Assembly: GCA_902598015.1 (NCBI GenBank)
Contig: CACJZT010000009.1
Location: 1-42,246 of the forward strand
From: an uncultured Pelagibacteraceae bacterium
GTDB taxonomy: Bacteria; Pseudomonadota; Alphaproteobacteria; Pelagibacterales; Pelagibacteraceae
Length of the DNA: 42,246 bases
Direction: 5' to 3'
Both the position numbers and the translations under genes were made by a program. Shown one piece after another: positions 16,810-25,523 of the stretch (the first letter of the stretch is position 1; every line of letters starts with the position of its first letter). A model generated the notes under the pieces. That model did no database searches. It saw only the letters and a program-made list of their open reading frames with translations, and had not been told where the DNA came from.

Positions 16810-18274
16810 TTTTTTTCTTTCTCTTTATTAATGGAAAACTTAAAGCAATTAAAGATAAAACAAAAAATGTTAAAGCTATAGGTCTTTGAAGGAACATTAA
16901 CCAGTTTCCATCGAAAATAACAAGCGATTGTCTTAAAGTTCCCTCTACTAATTCACCTAAAATTAAACCTATAATTACAGGTACAACTGAAAATCCATAT
17001 CTTCTCATAAAAAAACCAATAACTCCAAATAATAGCATCAACCAAACATCAATAATTGACTGATTTAAAGAATATGTTCCACAAACAGAAACTGCAAAAA
17101 TCATCGGCCATAATAATTTATTCGGAACTAGAGTTATTCTTGCAAATATTTTAGCTCCAAAAAATCCTAATACGAAGAATAAAATATTTGCAATTAGCAT
17201 TGATCCAAATATTCCATAAAGAAACTCAGGTTGCTCTCTAAATAAATCTGGACCCGGTCTTACACCATGTATGATTAATCCTGTAAGTATTACTGCTGTA
17301 GTCGCACTACCAGGAATGCCCAATGCTAGCGTTGGAACCATAGCTCCTCCGGTAGCAGCATTATTTGCTGCTTCAGCTCCAGCTATTCCTTCAATTGATC
17401 CTTTTCCAAAATCCTCAGGTTTTTTTGACCATCTTTTTGCTTCAGCATATCCTATTAATGATGCAACAGTTCCTCCCTCTGCTGGTAAAACACCAATGAA
17501 TGATCCTATGCCGCTAGATCTAATTATTGTTTTCCAAGTTTTTTTATAATCATCGATTGATGGAAGTTTAACTGCTTTTAAAGCTACTCTATTAAATATT
17601 TGATTAATTAAAGTAGATTGAGTTAACATTTCACTAATAGCAAACAAACCTACTACTACTGGAATAAAACCAATACCTTCAGTCAATTCATTAATTCCAA
17701 ATGTAAACCTATCTATAGATGTCATAAAATCTTTACCAACAGTTGAAATTAGAATTCCAAAAGCACCAGCAATTAAATTTTTAATAGGACTACCTTCGCC
17801 AATTGATGCAAGCATAGTTAATCCAAAAATTGCTAGAGCAAAATATTCAGGTTGACCGAATTCGTATGCTAAATTTGCAAGTAAAGGTGCAAAAAATATA
17901 AGAACTACAACACTAGCAATTCCACCAATTACGCTTGAAACAGTAGCCATACCTAAAGCTCTACCAGCTTCTCCTTTTTGTGCTAAAGGGTAACCATCTA
18001 AACATGTGGCTGCTGCTGCAGGGGTTCCAGGAGTATTTATTAAAATTGCGGTAATCGCACCTCCATAAGTTCCTGCACAATAAATTGCAGTCAGTAATAC
18101 AATTGCAGATAGTGGATCTAGTGTCATCGTAAATGGTAATATTAAAGCACCGCCTGTTGTTGGTCCTAGTCCAGGAAGAACTCCAAGAATTAATCCAAAA
18201 ATTGTTCCAAAAAATAAAACAATTAATAATTTATAACTAAATAAAGGAGCAAAGATTAAACCTAAATTTTCCAT
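16796..18274 (-). CDS. tctA: Tripartite tricarboxylate transporter large permease TctA
   Basis: A 492-residue membrane protein with about 10-12 helices, forming the translocation channel of a TTT importer. Family hallmarks: GLILGVLPGLGPTTGGALILPFT (residues about 23-45, quoted here only as the core GVLPGLGPTTGG), the matching second-half motif GIGSFIGVLPAEGGTVAS, and ALGIPGSATTAVILTGL. Known substrates are citrate, tartrate and other carboxylates, taken up with an ion gradient. The downstream sugar-acid enzymes suggest a sugar acid. It lies one base after tctB. Confidence 0.95.
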   Translation of the reverse strand: MENLGLIFAPLFSYKLLIVLFFGTIFGLILGVLPGLGPTTGGALILPFTMTLDPLSAIVLLTAIYCAGTYGGAITAILINTPGTPAAAATCLDGYPLAQKGEAGRALGMATVSSVIGGIASVVVLIFFAPLLANLAYEFGQPEYFALAIFGLTMLASIGEGSPIKNLIAGAFGILISTVGKDFMTSIDRFTFGINELTEGIGFIPVVVGLFAISEMLTQSTLINQIFNRVALKAVKLPSIDDYKKTWKTIIRSSGIGSFIGVLPAEGGTVASLIGYAEAKRWSKKPEDFGKGSIEGIAGAEAANNAATGGAMVPTLALGIPGSATTAVILTGLIIHGVRPGPDLFREQPEFLYGIFGSMLIANILFFVLGFFGAKIFARITLVPNKLLWPMIFAVSVCGTYSLNQSIIDVWLMLLFGVIGFFMRRYGFSVVPVIIGLILGELVEGTLRQSLVIFDGNWLMFLQRPIALTFFVLSLIALSFPLIKRKKKNDKV

Positions 18275-18275
18275 T

Positions 18276-18782
18276 TTATCCGTAATAAAGATTTGTAATA
18301 ATTCCAGGTGGAAATCGTAATCCTAAAATTGTTTCAAAAAATACAAAAACAATTAAAGGAAATATAATTGATACCATTATTAAATAGGTAAGTCTTCTTT
18401 CTCCCCAAAAGTAAGAAACTATGATTGAAAGTAATGCTATGCCTAAAAAGAAATCTAAAAATTTTGAAACAGTTATAAAAACTACAAATGATAGTAAAGT
18501 GATATAAAATGAATTAGGCAATTTTTTTTCATTTTTCCAGGGATTTTTAAGAGAAATAAAATAAGTTAATAATGTTAGTGCAATAATTAAAATTAATAGG
18601 GCCTTTGGAAATGTTGCTGGCTGGATACCTCTATTCAATATAGGAGGCACTATATCAAAAGTAAACGTAAAGTATAATAGGATTGAAGAAATTACTATTA
18701 TTACTGCTGAAACAATGAATGAACTTTTAAAAAAAAGGGACAAACTTTTGTTTGTCCCTTTTTCTTTATGTACATCATTCAT
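18276..18782 (-). CDS. tctB: Tripartite tricarboxylate transporter small permease TctB
   Basis: The small four-helix subunit of the TTT transporter, 168 residues. Helices lie near 20-42, 65-82, 92-120 and 125-150 and carry the usual PPILNRGIQPATFP segment in the first loop. An intrinsic terminator sits inside codons 6-18 (see 18729-18763), so the encoded N-terminus HKEKGTNKSLSLFFK is dictated by hairpin sequence and has no conserved character. Either this ATG is right and the gene begins through the terminator, or translation starts further in, for example at the TTG in the hairpin's descending arm. No Shine-Dalgarno sequence is seen at 18782. Confidence 0.85.
   Translation of the reverse strand: MNDVHKEKGTNKSLSLFFKSSFIVSAVIIVISSILLYFTFTFDIVPPILNRGIQPATFPKALLILIIALTLLTYFISLKNPWKNEKKLPNSFYITLLSFVVFITVSKFLDFFLGIALLSIIVSYFWGERRLTYLIMVSIIFPLIVFVFFETILGLRFPPGIITNLYYG
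18729..18763 (-). terminator. Intrinsic terminator overlapping the start of tctB
   Basis: A perfect 14-bp stem (18732-18745 with 18750-18763, 4-base loop) has the GGGACAAAC/GTTTGTCCC core. On the minus strand it is followed by a run of eight U. It lies about 40 bases after the tctC stop and inside the first codons annotated for tctB. It should end most tctC transcripts and let a fraction through to tctBA and the enzyme genes. Confidence 0.85.
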
Positions 18783-18800
18783 TTAAATGTACAAAATTTA

Positions 18801-19775
18801 TTAATTAATGTAACCCAATGCTTTGAGTTGAGCTGTCATTTCAGCAAGCATTTCTTCCATTTGCTTGCCCCATTCATCTGCACCTACAACACTAGTCTCA
18901 TCAAGACCAATTTCTGTTAGGAAATTTTTATAGTAGTTGTGGCTCATAGCTTTCATCATTCCAGCTTCTAGTTGTTTAACTCTGTCTGCTGGAGCACCTT
19001 TTTTAGTTACGAAACCTCTAACAGTAGATAAAGAAACAGGTATCCCCAATTCTTTAGCTGTTGGAGAGTCTCCAATTTTAGCCATTCTATTATTTGCTAA
19101 TACAACTGAAACACAAAGTTTGCCTTCGTTAATTTCAGTTAGGGCCTCACCTAAATTTAAAACTCCTACATCAATATCTCCCTTTATTAGATTAGTTTTA
19201 ATTGGCGCAACACCTTTGTAAGCAACAATAGTTGGATCTTTTAATCCACCTTTTTTAGTAAAAGCAATTGCACTAACATCATCAATTCCACCAGTGTGAG
19301 TTGTTCCATATTTTAGTGATTTTGATTTTTGCGTGCTAATAAATTTCTTAGCATCTTTAATGTCATTATTACAGTTAACAACAAATAGTTGAGGATCATC
19401 AGTTCCTCTAGCTAGCGGTTGCATATCACTTATTTTGACTTTTGTTTTTCCTAAAGCCATTGATACAGCGTGACCAGTAGTCCAAGTCAAAGTGTGATTA
19501 CCATCAGCAGGAAGTGTCATCATATAGTCCATAGATGCAGCTCCACCACCACCTTTTTTATTCACTAATTGCATGTCTTGTTTTAAAACTCTTCTTGCTC
19601 TTAACAACATCATTCTAGTAGTAACATCTGTTCCGCCACCAAAACCAGCATGAGTAATTGCTTGTATTGGATGACCATCTGCTTTTGCAGATGTAATCAT
19701 AAGTGGAAGTGCTACAACGAAAAATTCCGTTACTAAAAATGCAGCAGCTAAAAATAGTTTAAAGCTTTTTTTCAT
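18801..19775 (-). CDS. tctC: Tripartite tricarboxylate transporter receptor TctC
   Basis: Periplasmic receptor of the TTT system (Bug family), 324 residues. The signal peptide (MKKSFKLFLAAAFLVTEFF, then a second hydrophobic run to about residue 30) ends near SAKA. The mature part has ITHAGFGGGTDVTTRM and NKKGGGGAASMDYM, the ligand-pocket segments of Bug proteins. The middle segment YGTTHTGGIDDVSAIAF is also typical. The ligand is likely a carboxylate, perhaps a sugar acid, by context. AGAGGG about ten bases before the ATG gives a good ribosome site. It is first in its run and divergent from the pdxA-like gene. Confidence 0.93.
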   Translation of the reverse strand: MKKSFKLFLAAAFLVTEFFVVALPLMITSAKADGHPIQAITHAGFGGGTDVTTRMMLLRARRVLKQDMQLVNKKGGGGAASMDYMMTLPADGNHTLTWTTGHAVSMALGKTKVKISDMQPLARGTDDPQLFVVNCNNDIKDAKKFISTQKSKSLKYGTTHTGGIDDVSAIAFTKKGGLKDPTIVAYKGVAPIKTNLIKGDIDVGVLNLGEALTEINEGKLCVSVVLANNRMAKIGDSPTAKELGIPVSLSTVRGFVTKKGAPADRVKQLEAGMMKAMSHNYYKNFLTEIGLDETSVVGADEWGKQMEEMLAEMTAQLKALGYIN

Positions 19776-19797
19776 TATTTCCCTCTTAAGTTAATTT

Positions 19798-19833
19798 ATA
19801 TTTAAATATTTAATCATAATCTGTTAGAAACAG
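19798..19833. promoter_or_regulatory. Divergent regulatory spacer with two small palindromes
   Basis: The 69-base gap between tctC and the pdxA-like gene contains ATATTTAAATAT (19798-19809, a perfect 12-base palindrome) and CTGTTAGAAACAG (19821-19833, 5-bp arms around AGA). A CATAAT box (19815-19820) could serve the rightward gene. The palindromes are placed where a shared operator would be, but both are short in an AT-rich setting. Confidence 0.3.
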
Positions 19834-19844
19834 TAAGAAAAAAG

Positions 19845-20837
19845 ATGACAAATAAGAAAAAAAATATTGCTTTATTACTAGGAGATCCATCAGGTATTGG
19901 ACCAGAACTTATATCAAAACTTTTGACCCAAAACGAACTATCGAATGCAAACATTACTATAATTGGTGAAAAAAATATTTTAAACGCTGGAGACAAAATT
20001 TCAGGAAATAATTCAGAACTAGAAATTGTTACTGATTTTGATGAAATAAATTTTGATAGAAAAAGTAAGTATTTTTTAGATATCTCTAAGGGTAAAAACA
20101 AAGATTATAATTTATCAGAGTGTTCTGCGGAATCTGGAGAAACAGTTTTAAATGCATTAAATTTAGCACTAGAACTTGCGAAAGAAAAAAAAATTGACGC
20201 TATTAATTTTGGTCCTTTTAATAAGACAAGCTTAAAACTAGGTGGATGTAAATTTGATGACGAATTACATCATATGGCTGATAAATTAAATGTAAAAAGT
20301 TTTTTTTGTGAATTTAATGTAGTAGATAATTTTTGGACTGCACGAGTGACATCTCATATACCTATCAAAGAAGTCTCGGAACATATTAAGAAAGATAAAA
20401 TAATGAAGCCAATAAAATTGATTCATGAAGCAATGAAATTAAACGGTATAGAAAATCCAAGAGTTGCGGTTCAAGCTCTTAACCCTCATGCAGAATTTGG
20501 TAATGAAGAAAAAGATGAGATAATACCAGCAATAGAGGAAGCAAAAAAACTTGGTATTAATGCTGATGGTCCTTTGCCATGTGATACTTCTTTCATTACA
20601 GCATTTAAAAATAAAAATCATGATTGTATTGTTGGAATGTATCATGATGCTCTTCAATCTGGACTAAAGGCTTTTGGATTTGATAGAGGGGTAACAGTTC
20701 AAGGTGGTCTTCCAATTCCAATAACAACACCTGCGCATGGAACTGCGTTTGATATTGCTGGAAAAAATCAGGCAAATTTGGAGCCAACATTGCAATCGTT
20801 TAAAATTGCATTAAGAATGGCTCAAAATTTAAATTAA
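19845..20837 (+). CDS. PdxA-like 4-phosphate dehydrogenase (PdxA2 type)
   Basis: An NAD- and metal-dependent dehydrogenase of 330 residues, related to 4-hydroxythreonine-4-phosphate dehydrogenase. The start GDPSGIGPELISKLL is typical. The metal histidines are expected in DDELHHMAD, NPHAEFGNEE and GMYHDALQSG, and the C-terminus has PAHGTAFDIAGKNQAN. The departure from the GMYHDQG and NPHAGE forms of true PdxA, plus the catabolic context, points to the PdxA2 branch that oxidises D-threonate or D-erythronate 4-phosphate. No DUF1537 kinase, the usual partner, is in view. The gene overlaps nothing but ends exactly at the base before the dehydratase ATG. Confidence 0.85.
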   Translation: MTNKKKNIALLLGDPSGIGPELISKLLTQNELSNANITIIGEKNILNAGDKISGNNSELEIVTDFDEINFDRKSKYFLDISKGKNKDYNLSECSAESGETVLNALNLALELAKEKKIDAINFGPFNKTSLKLGGCKFDDELHHMADKLNVKSFFCEFNVVDNFWTARVTSHIPIKEVSEHIKKDKIMKPIKLIHEAMKLNGIENPRVAVQALNPHAEFGNEEKDEIIPAIEEAKKLGINADGPLPCDTSFITAFKNKNHDCIVGMYHDALQSGLKAFGFDRGVTVQGGLPIPITTPAHGTAFDIAGKNQANLEPTLQSFKIALRMAQNLN

Positions 20838-22013
20838 ATGTCTAAAATTAAAGATATAAGAACAAAAGTATATCAATGGAATGGTAAAACAGTTCCTCCA
20901 CAAAATAATTTTTGCACAAATGCATCAGATTTACTTTATGAAAAATCAGATGCCATGGGTTCTTTCAGATTTCATGAATGGTTAATTTGTGAAATTGAAA
21001 CTGATGATGGTCATATTGGAATTGGTAATGCAGCTCTTGCACCTCAATTAGTAAAAAAAACCATTGATGAGTATCTTAAACCATTAGTTATAGGAGAAGA
21101 TCCTTTTGATTACGCTTACATCTGGGAAAAAATGTATAGAAGAACTCATGCATGGGGAAGAAGAGGTTTGGGTATGGTTGCAATATCTGCAATTGATATT
21201 GCTATTTGGGATATATTAGGAAAGTTAACTAACAAACCCGTATTTAAATTGTTAGGGGGTAGAACAAAAGAAAAGATACCTGTTTATGCATCAAAACTTT
21301 ATAGCCAACCTATCAAAGATTTACAAAATGAAGCTGAAAAATATAAAAAACAAGGTTTTAAAATGTTTAAAATGAGATTTGGTTGGGGGCCAAAAGATGG
21401 TCCTGAAGGTATGAGAAAAAACATTGAACTTGTAGAAGCAGTAAGAGAAGTAATCGGGGATGATACTGACTTAATGTTAGAATGTTATATGGGTTGGAAC
21501 CTAGATTATTCTAAAAGAATGATACCTAAATTGGTAAAATTTAATCCAAGATGGTTAGAAGAACCAGTTATTGCTGATGATATTCATGGGTATGCGGAAC
21601 TGAATAATATGAACGCTATACCAATTTCTGGGGGAGAACATGAATTTAATCTATTTGGTTTTAAACAATTATTAGACCTCAAAGCAGTTAGCTACATTCA
21701 ATATGATAATAATAGAGTTGGTGGATTTACAATCGCTCAGAAAATAAATGCTCTTGCAGAAGCTTATCAAGTTCCAGTAATTCCACATGCGGGTCAAATG
21801 CATAACTATCATTTAACAATGTCGAATTTTAATTGTCCTATCTCAGAGTTTTTTCCAGTTCATGATGTAGAAATTGGTAACGAACTATTTTATTATATTT
21901 TTGAAGGTGATCCTTCTCCAATAGATGGAATGATAGATCTAGATGATAATGTTCCAGGTCTTGGGCTTAAGATTACAGATAAATATAAATCAGAATTTAA
22001 AATAATTGAGTAA
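20838..22013 (+). CDS. Enolase-superfamily sugar-acid dehydratase, L-rhamnonate-dehydratase-like
   Basis: A mandelate racemase/enolase-superfamily enzyme of 391 residues: an N-terminal capping domain, then the (beta/alpha)7 barrel. The magnesium ligands are expected in [14 protein letters not shown] and SGGEHE, and the catalytic His in [12 protein letters not shown]. The segment [14 protein letters not shown] and the order of later motifs match RhmD, which dehydrates L-rhamnonate to 2-keto-3-deoxy-L-rhamnonate. L-fuconate, L-lyxonate or a related acid is possible. It is translated directly after the PdxA-like gene with no gap. Its stop touches the rbsK stop on the other strand. Confidence 0.87.
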   Translation: MSKIKDIRTKVYQWNGKTVPPQNNFCTNASDLLYEKSDAMGSFRFHEWLICEIETDDGHIGIGNAALAPQLVKKTIDEYLKPLVIGEDPFDYAYIWEKMYRRTHAWGRRGLGMVAISAIDIAIWDILGKLTNKPVFKLLGGRTKEKIPVYASKLYSQPIKDLQNEAEKYKKQGFKMFKMRFGWGPKDGPEGMRKNIELVEAVREVIGDDTDLMLECYMGWNLDYSKRMIPKLVKFNPRWLEEPVIADDIHGYAELNNMNAIPISGGEHEFNLFGFKQLLDLKAVSYIQYDNNRVGGFTIAQKINALAEAYQVPVIPHAGQMHNYHLTMSNFNCPISEFFPVHDVEIGNELFYYIFEGDPSPIDGMIDLDDNVPGLGLKITDKYKSEFKIIE

Positions 22014-22928
22014 TTAATAATTTTCTACTTCATTGATACTTGGCATTGAATTTGCAGCCCCTTCTTTAGTTGTAGAAATGCCAGCAACTTTATTAGAAAA
22101 TTCTAATGCATCAACAATTTTTAATGATTTAGCTAATGCCACACTAAAAGCCCCATTAAATGCATCTCCTGCTCCAGTAGTATCTTTTACATCGTCTTTT
22201 AATTTATGAGCATCTACAAAATGGCTTTCAGTTCCATTTGAAAAATAAACTCCTTTAGAACCTAGAGTTATTAGAATATTTTTTACTCCTTTTTTTAAAA
22301 ATTCTTTAGCTGCATTTTCTATTTCAGATTTTGTTTCTATTTTCTTTTCTAAATAAAAACTAGCCTCAGTTTCATTTGGTGTAAAATAGTCTATGTTTTT
22401 AAAATCATTCTCAGATATTTTTGAAGCCGGGGCTGGATTTAAAATAGTAATTGATCCAGTATCTTTAGCTTTTTGTAAAGCATAACTAGTAACATCATAT
22501 GGTGTTTCTAATTGTGTTAAGAATATATCTGACTTCTCGATTGCTTTTAAATTATTATCTATATCAGAACTATTTAAAGTGCCAGCAGCGCCTGGTATGA
22601 TGTTTATTGCATTATCACCTGTATTAGTATTAATCATAATACCAGCAACACCAGTTGAGTGATTTTTGTCTTTAATAATATAATCGGTATTTACTCCAGA
22701 GGATTTATATAAATTTAGTGCCATTTCAGCATTATTATCATCACCTATTTTTGTAATAAAACTTATGTTTCCGCCAAGTCTTGCTGCAGCAATGGCTTGG
22801 TTAGATCCTTTTCCACCAGGTCCTATTAAGTGTTTTGTTCCTAAAATAGTTTGCCCCACTTCAGGAATTTTTTCACCAATAAAACATAAGTCTGCAACAA
22901 ATACTCCAAATACACATATAGATTTCAT
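22014..22928 (-). CDS. rbsK: Ribokinase-family sugar kinase
   Basis: A PfkB-family kinase of 304 residues. The substrate motif GPGGKGSNQAIAAARLGG (about residues 38-55) and the ATP/catalytic motif DTTGAGDAFNGAF (near residue 250) are those of ribokinase: ATP + D-ribose gives D-ribose 5-phosphate. It is last in the leftward iolD-to-rbsK run, four bases after the fucU/rbsD gene. That pairing, plus the ribose-type importer, supports pentose uptake. IolC (5-dehydro-2-deoxygluconokinase) belongs to the same fold, but the full ribokinase-type GGKGSNQA motif argues against it. Confidence 0.88.
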   Translation of the reverse strand: MKSICVFGVFVADLCFIGEKIPEVGQTILGTKHLIGPGGKGSNQAIAAARLGGNISFITKIGDDNNAEMALNLYKSSGVNTDYIIKDKNHSTGVAGIMINTNTGDNAINIIPGAAGTLNSSDIDNNLKAIEKSDIFLTQLETPYDVTSYALQKAKDTGSITILNPAPASKISENDFKNIDYFTPNETEASFYLEKKIETKSEIENAAKEFLKKGVKNILITLGSKGVYFSNGTESHFVDAHKLKDDVKDTTGAGDAFNGAFSVALAKSLKIVDALEFSNKVAGISTTKEGAANSMPSINEVENY

Positions 22929-22932
22929 TTAA

Positions 22933-23394
22933 TTAAGACCAGACTTTACCGTCAGGAAGAATAACTCCTTTAGTAATAATAAAACATCCAAAAGGTCGAG
23001 CATCTGTAGTGGTTACAATACAATATGCTTTTTTTGCTTCTTCATAAAAATTTTGTCTTGAAATTGATCCAACTTTCCATTGTGGACCAGAATTATTTTT
23101 TACTGCTTCAATAAATTCTTTATGAGTTTCAGTTAGTTCTTCTGGTTTATCATCTACTTCCATTCTAAGTGCAGGTGAGCCCCCTTGTGATACGGTAAAA
23201 CTATCTAATGGAAAAACAGATAAAATTGCATTTGCTGCACTTTTAATATCTACCCCATCTAATCGTATTACATTCTTGTTCATAGAGTTTGCAGGAAAAT
23301 TAGCATCAGCAAGAATAATTTTCTCGCCATGACCCATAGATCTTAAATGAAAAAGTAAATCAGGGCTTAAAACTGGGTTAATATTTATTAACAT
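22933..23394 (-). CDS. fucU: RbsD/FucU family sugar mutarotase
   Basis: A small cyclic-oligomer mutarotase of 153 residues, which interconverts sugar anomers or ring forms after uptake. PVLSPDLLFHLRSMGHGEKI places the catalytic His at 22, and ILADANFPA is the FucU form of the motif (RbsD usually has DAGLP). FucU acts on L-fucose, and members also act on ribose. The gene lies between the binding-protein terminator and rbsK, so it should be expressed at the read-through level. The symbol denotes the subfamily; the physiological sugar is not certain. Confidence 0.85.
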   Translation of the reverse strand: MLININPVLSPDLLFHLRSMGHGEKIILADANFPANSMNKNVIRLDGVDIKSAANAILSVFPLDSFTVSQGGSPALRMEVDDKPEELTETHKEFIEAVKNNSGPQWKVGSISRQNFYEEAKKAYCIVTTTDARPFGCFIITKGVILPDGKVWS

Positions 23395-23412
23395 TAAAAG
23401 ATTATATTACAT

Positions 23413-23449
23413 AAAAAAAAAGGGTGGAATAAAAATTCCACCCTTTTTT
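23413..23449 (-). terminator. Intrinsic terminator after the first ribose-type binding protein
   Basis: A perfect 15-bp stem (23416-23430 with 23435-23449, AAAA loop) has a GGGTGGAAT/ATTCCACCC core. On the minus strand it is followed by nine U. It lies about 20 bases after the binding-protein stop and separates it from fucU-rbsK. Because both flanks are A/T runs it could also work in the other direction. Confidence 0.9.
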
Positions 23450-23468
23450 AAATGTTATAGACTAATGA

Positions 23469-24401
23469 TTATTTAAATTCGTTAGCGTTTTCTTTTGTTA
23501 CTAGTTGTGTTCCAGTATCAATGTTTGGATCAATACTTCCACCATTAGCTAGCTCAAGTGCATATTTAACACCGTAAGCACCCATGTTATATGAGAACTG
23601 AGCAATAGTTGCAGTCATTTCACCTTTTAAGATACTTGTAGCAGCATCTGGAGTTGCATCAAAACCAACAACAACAACATCATTCATATCTGCATCTTTA
23701 AGAGCTTGCATAGCACCTAAGCCCATATTGTCATTTGAAGCAAATATTGCTTTGATGTTAGGATTTTTTAAAATAATAGACTCAGTAACCGATCTACCTT
23801 TCGCAGTGTCCCACTCAGCTGTTTGAGTAGCAACTATATTTAAACCACAATTTTTAAATCCTTTAATTGCACCGTCTCTTCTTAGTAAAGCTGTTGATTG
23901 AGACTCTATTCCAGTCAAAATTGCAACATCTGAACCTTTTGGAGTTTTGTCACAAATGAATTTAGCAGCTAATTCTGCTCCATTCATATTGTTAGTTCCA
24001 ATAAAAGTAACACCTTCATTGATCCCTTTTGTATCTACGAATACAACCGGAACACCACTTTTGATAGCGTCATCTACAATTGGAGCAAATGCATTTGGAT
24101 CTCCTGGTGCGAGAGCTAAAGCATCAACACCTTTAGCAAGTTGGTCTTCCACTTGGTTAATTTGTGCTTGAACATCACCTTCTTGAGGTGGCGCAACCAA
24201 GATTAACTTAACACCTAATTTTTTAGCTTCTTCTTCAGCACCTTTTGTAACAGAGGCCCAGAAAGGGTTTCCAGACCCAGGACCTTTAATACTGAACAAG
24301 ATTTTTTTACCATGACCATCAGCAAAAGAAGCTGAAATCATGCTTATCGATAAAAAAATTGCTGATACTAAAACAACAATTTTTCTTGATAGTTCTCTCA
24401 T
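23469..24401 (-). CDS. Ribose-type periplasmic sugar-binding protein (RbsB-like)
   Basis: Periplasmic receptor of the first sugar ABC importer, 310 residues, periplasmic-binding-protein-like I fold. The signal peptide (RKIVVLVSAIFLSISMISASFA) ends near residue 27. The mature part has ILFSIKGPGSGNPFW, VDALALAPGDPNAF, and VVGFDATPDAATSI, the ribose/galactose/inositol-type layout. AGGGG lies about eight bases before the ATG, a strong ribosome site. It comes after its ATPase and permease genes and before a terminator. Context with iolD and an Idh-type dehydrogenase makes an inositol-like polyol as likely as ribose. Confidence 0.9.
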   Translation of the reverse strand: MRELSRKIVVLVSAIFLSISMISASFADGHGKKILFSIKGPGSGNPFWASVTKGAEEEAKKLGVKLILVAPPQEGDVQAQINQVEDQLAKGVDALALAPGDPNAFAPIVDDAIKSGVPVVFVDTKGINEGVTFIGTNNMNGAELAAKFICDKTPKGSDVAILTGIESQSTALLRRDGAIKGFKNCGLNIVATQTAEWDTAKGRSVTESIILKNPNIKAIFASNDNMGLGAMQALKDADMNDVVVVGFDATPDAATSILKGEMTATIAQFSYNMGAYGVKYALELANGGSIDPNIDTGTQLVTKENANEFK

Positions 24402-24508
24402 AAATTTCCCCTTTAATAATTATTAAAGCTTAATTTAATAAAATTTTTAAAAAAAATTCAACTGTTTACAAGGTCTCTTATGATAGCATCTATTCAACTT
24501 TAACGTGT

Positions 24509-25522
24509 TTATTTTCTCGTGCCGAAATCTCTTCTTAAAACATCCACGTAAACTGCTAATACAATGATCGAACCAATCAATACTTGTTGCCAGAAAGAGC
24601 TTACATCCATCAAATTAAGTCCATTTCTTAAAATTCCCATAATCATTACTCCGGCAAAAACTCCAAGAACAGTTCCTCTACCACCAAAGAAACTAGCTCC
24701 ACCAATTATACATGCTGCGATAGCATCCAATTCAGATTGTAATCCTGCATTAGGATAACCAGAGTCTGTTCTTCCTGCTAAAATTAATGCTCCAATACCT
24801 GATAAAAATCCACAAAGTGAATAAACAATTATTAAAATTTTATTAACATTAATTCCTGAAGCTCTTGCTGCGCTTGGGTTGCCACCAATTGCATAAATCC
24901 ACTTTCCTGTTCGACTATGATTCAAGAAAACCCAAAAAACAAAATAAACAACAGCGATTAAAACTAAGCTTACGGGGAGATATTGAGATTTCTCTAATCC
25001 TAACCAAGTAAGATCAATTCTACCATGACCTAAGTACCTAACTTCATCGGTAAATCCACTTATGGGTGTTCCGCCTGATATTAAGTTTCCTGTTCCTCTA
25101 AAAATATAAAGAGTTCCTAAAGTCATTATAAAAGGATGAGGCATTCTTAAAAGTGTTATCCCCAAACCATTTATCAACCCGCATAAAAATCCAGCAAACA
25201 AAGGTACTAGAACAACTACAAACCAAGGTGCTCCAGCTTTAGCTACTATTGCTAAAATCATCAATGAAAGCATCATTATTGAGCCAACTGATAGATCTAT
25301 ACCCGCAGTCACAATAACCATAAAAACACCTAAAGCTAACATTGATTGCCAAGATATTTGTTTGAATACGTTTGTTACATTTCTCCAAGACAAGAAGACA
25401 TCTGGTTGCAAAATATGCATTACCAAGATCATGATAACTAATAATAGTAAAATCCCGTATTTTTCAAAATATGGAATAAGTTTTACATATAAGCTATCTT
25501 GTTTTTTTTCCTTATCGTCCAT
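24509..25522 (-). CDS. Ribose-type ABC permease (RbsC-like)
   Basis: Inner-membrane permease of the first sugar importer, about 337 residues with 8-10 helices. The core AGIDLSVGSIMMLS, the loop PHPFIMTLGTLYIFRGTGNL and IGGNPSAARASGINV are typical of the RbsC family. I chose ATG 25522, one base past the ATPase stop: the longer ATG at 25558 would overlap the ATPase gene by 35 bases and add a non-conserved MKSLVGLWEKNK. A 107-base gap follows before the binding-protein gene, in which I see no gene and no clear signal. Confidence 0.9.
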   Translation of the reverse strand: MDDKEKKQDSLYVKLIPYFEKYGILLLLVIMILVMHILQPDVFLSWRNVTNVFKQISWQSMLALGVFMVIVTAGIDLSVGSIMMLSLMILAIVAKAGAPWFVVVLVPLFAGFLCGLINGLGITLLRMPHPFIMTLGTLYIFRGTGNLISGGTPISGFTDEVRYLGHGRIDLTWLGLEKSQYLPVSLVLIAVVYFVFWVFLNHSRTGKWIYAIGGNPSAARASGINVNKILIIVYSLCGFLSGIGALILAGRTDSGYPNAGLQSELDAIAACIIGGASFFGGRGTVLGVFAGVMIMGILRNGLNLMDVSSFWQQVLIGSIIVLAVYVDVLRRDFGTRK

Positions 25523-25523
25523 T

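Noticed and set aside
22014..22928. Ribokinase-family gene as IolC (5-dehydro-2-deoxygluconokinase)
   Set aside because: It has the full ribokinase substrate motif GGKGSNQA and sits beside a FucU/RbsD gene; IolC-type features were not seen.
24402..24508. 107-base gap between permease and binding-protein genes as a riboswitch or small RNA
   Set aside because: Mostly A/T runs; no stable stem, no known aptamer core and no terminator seen.
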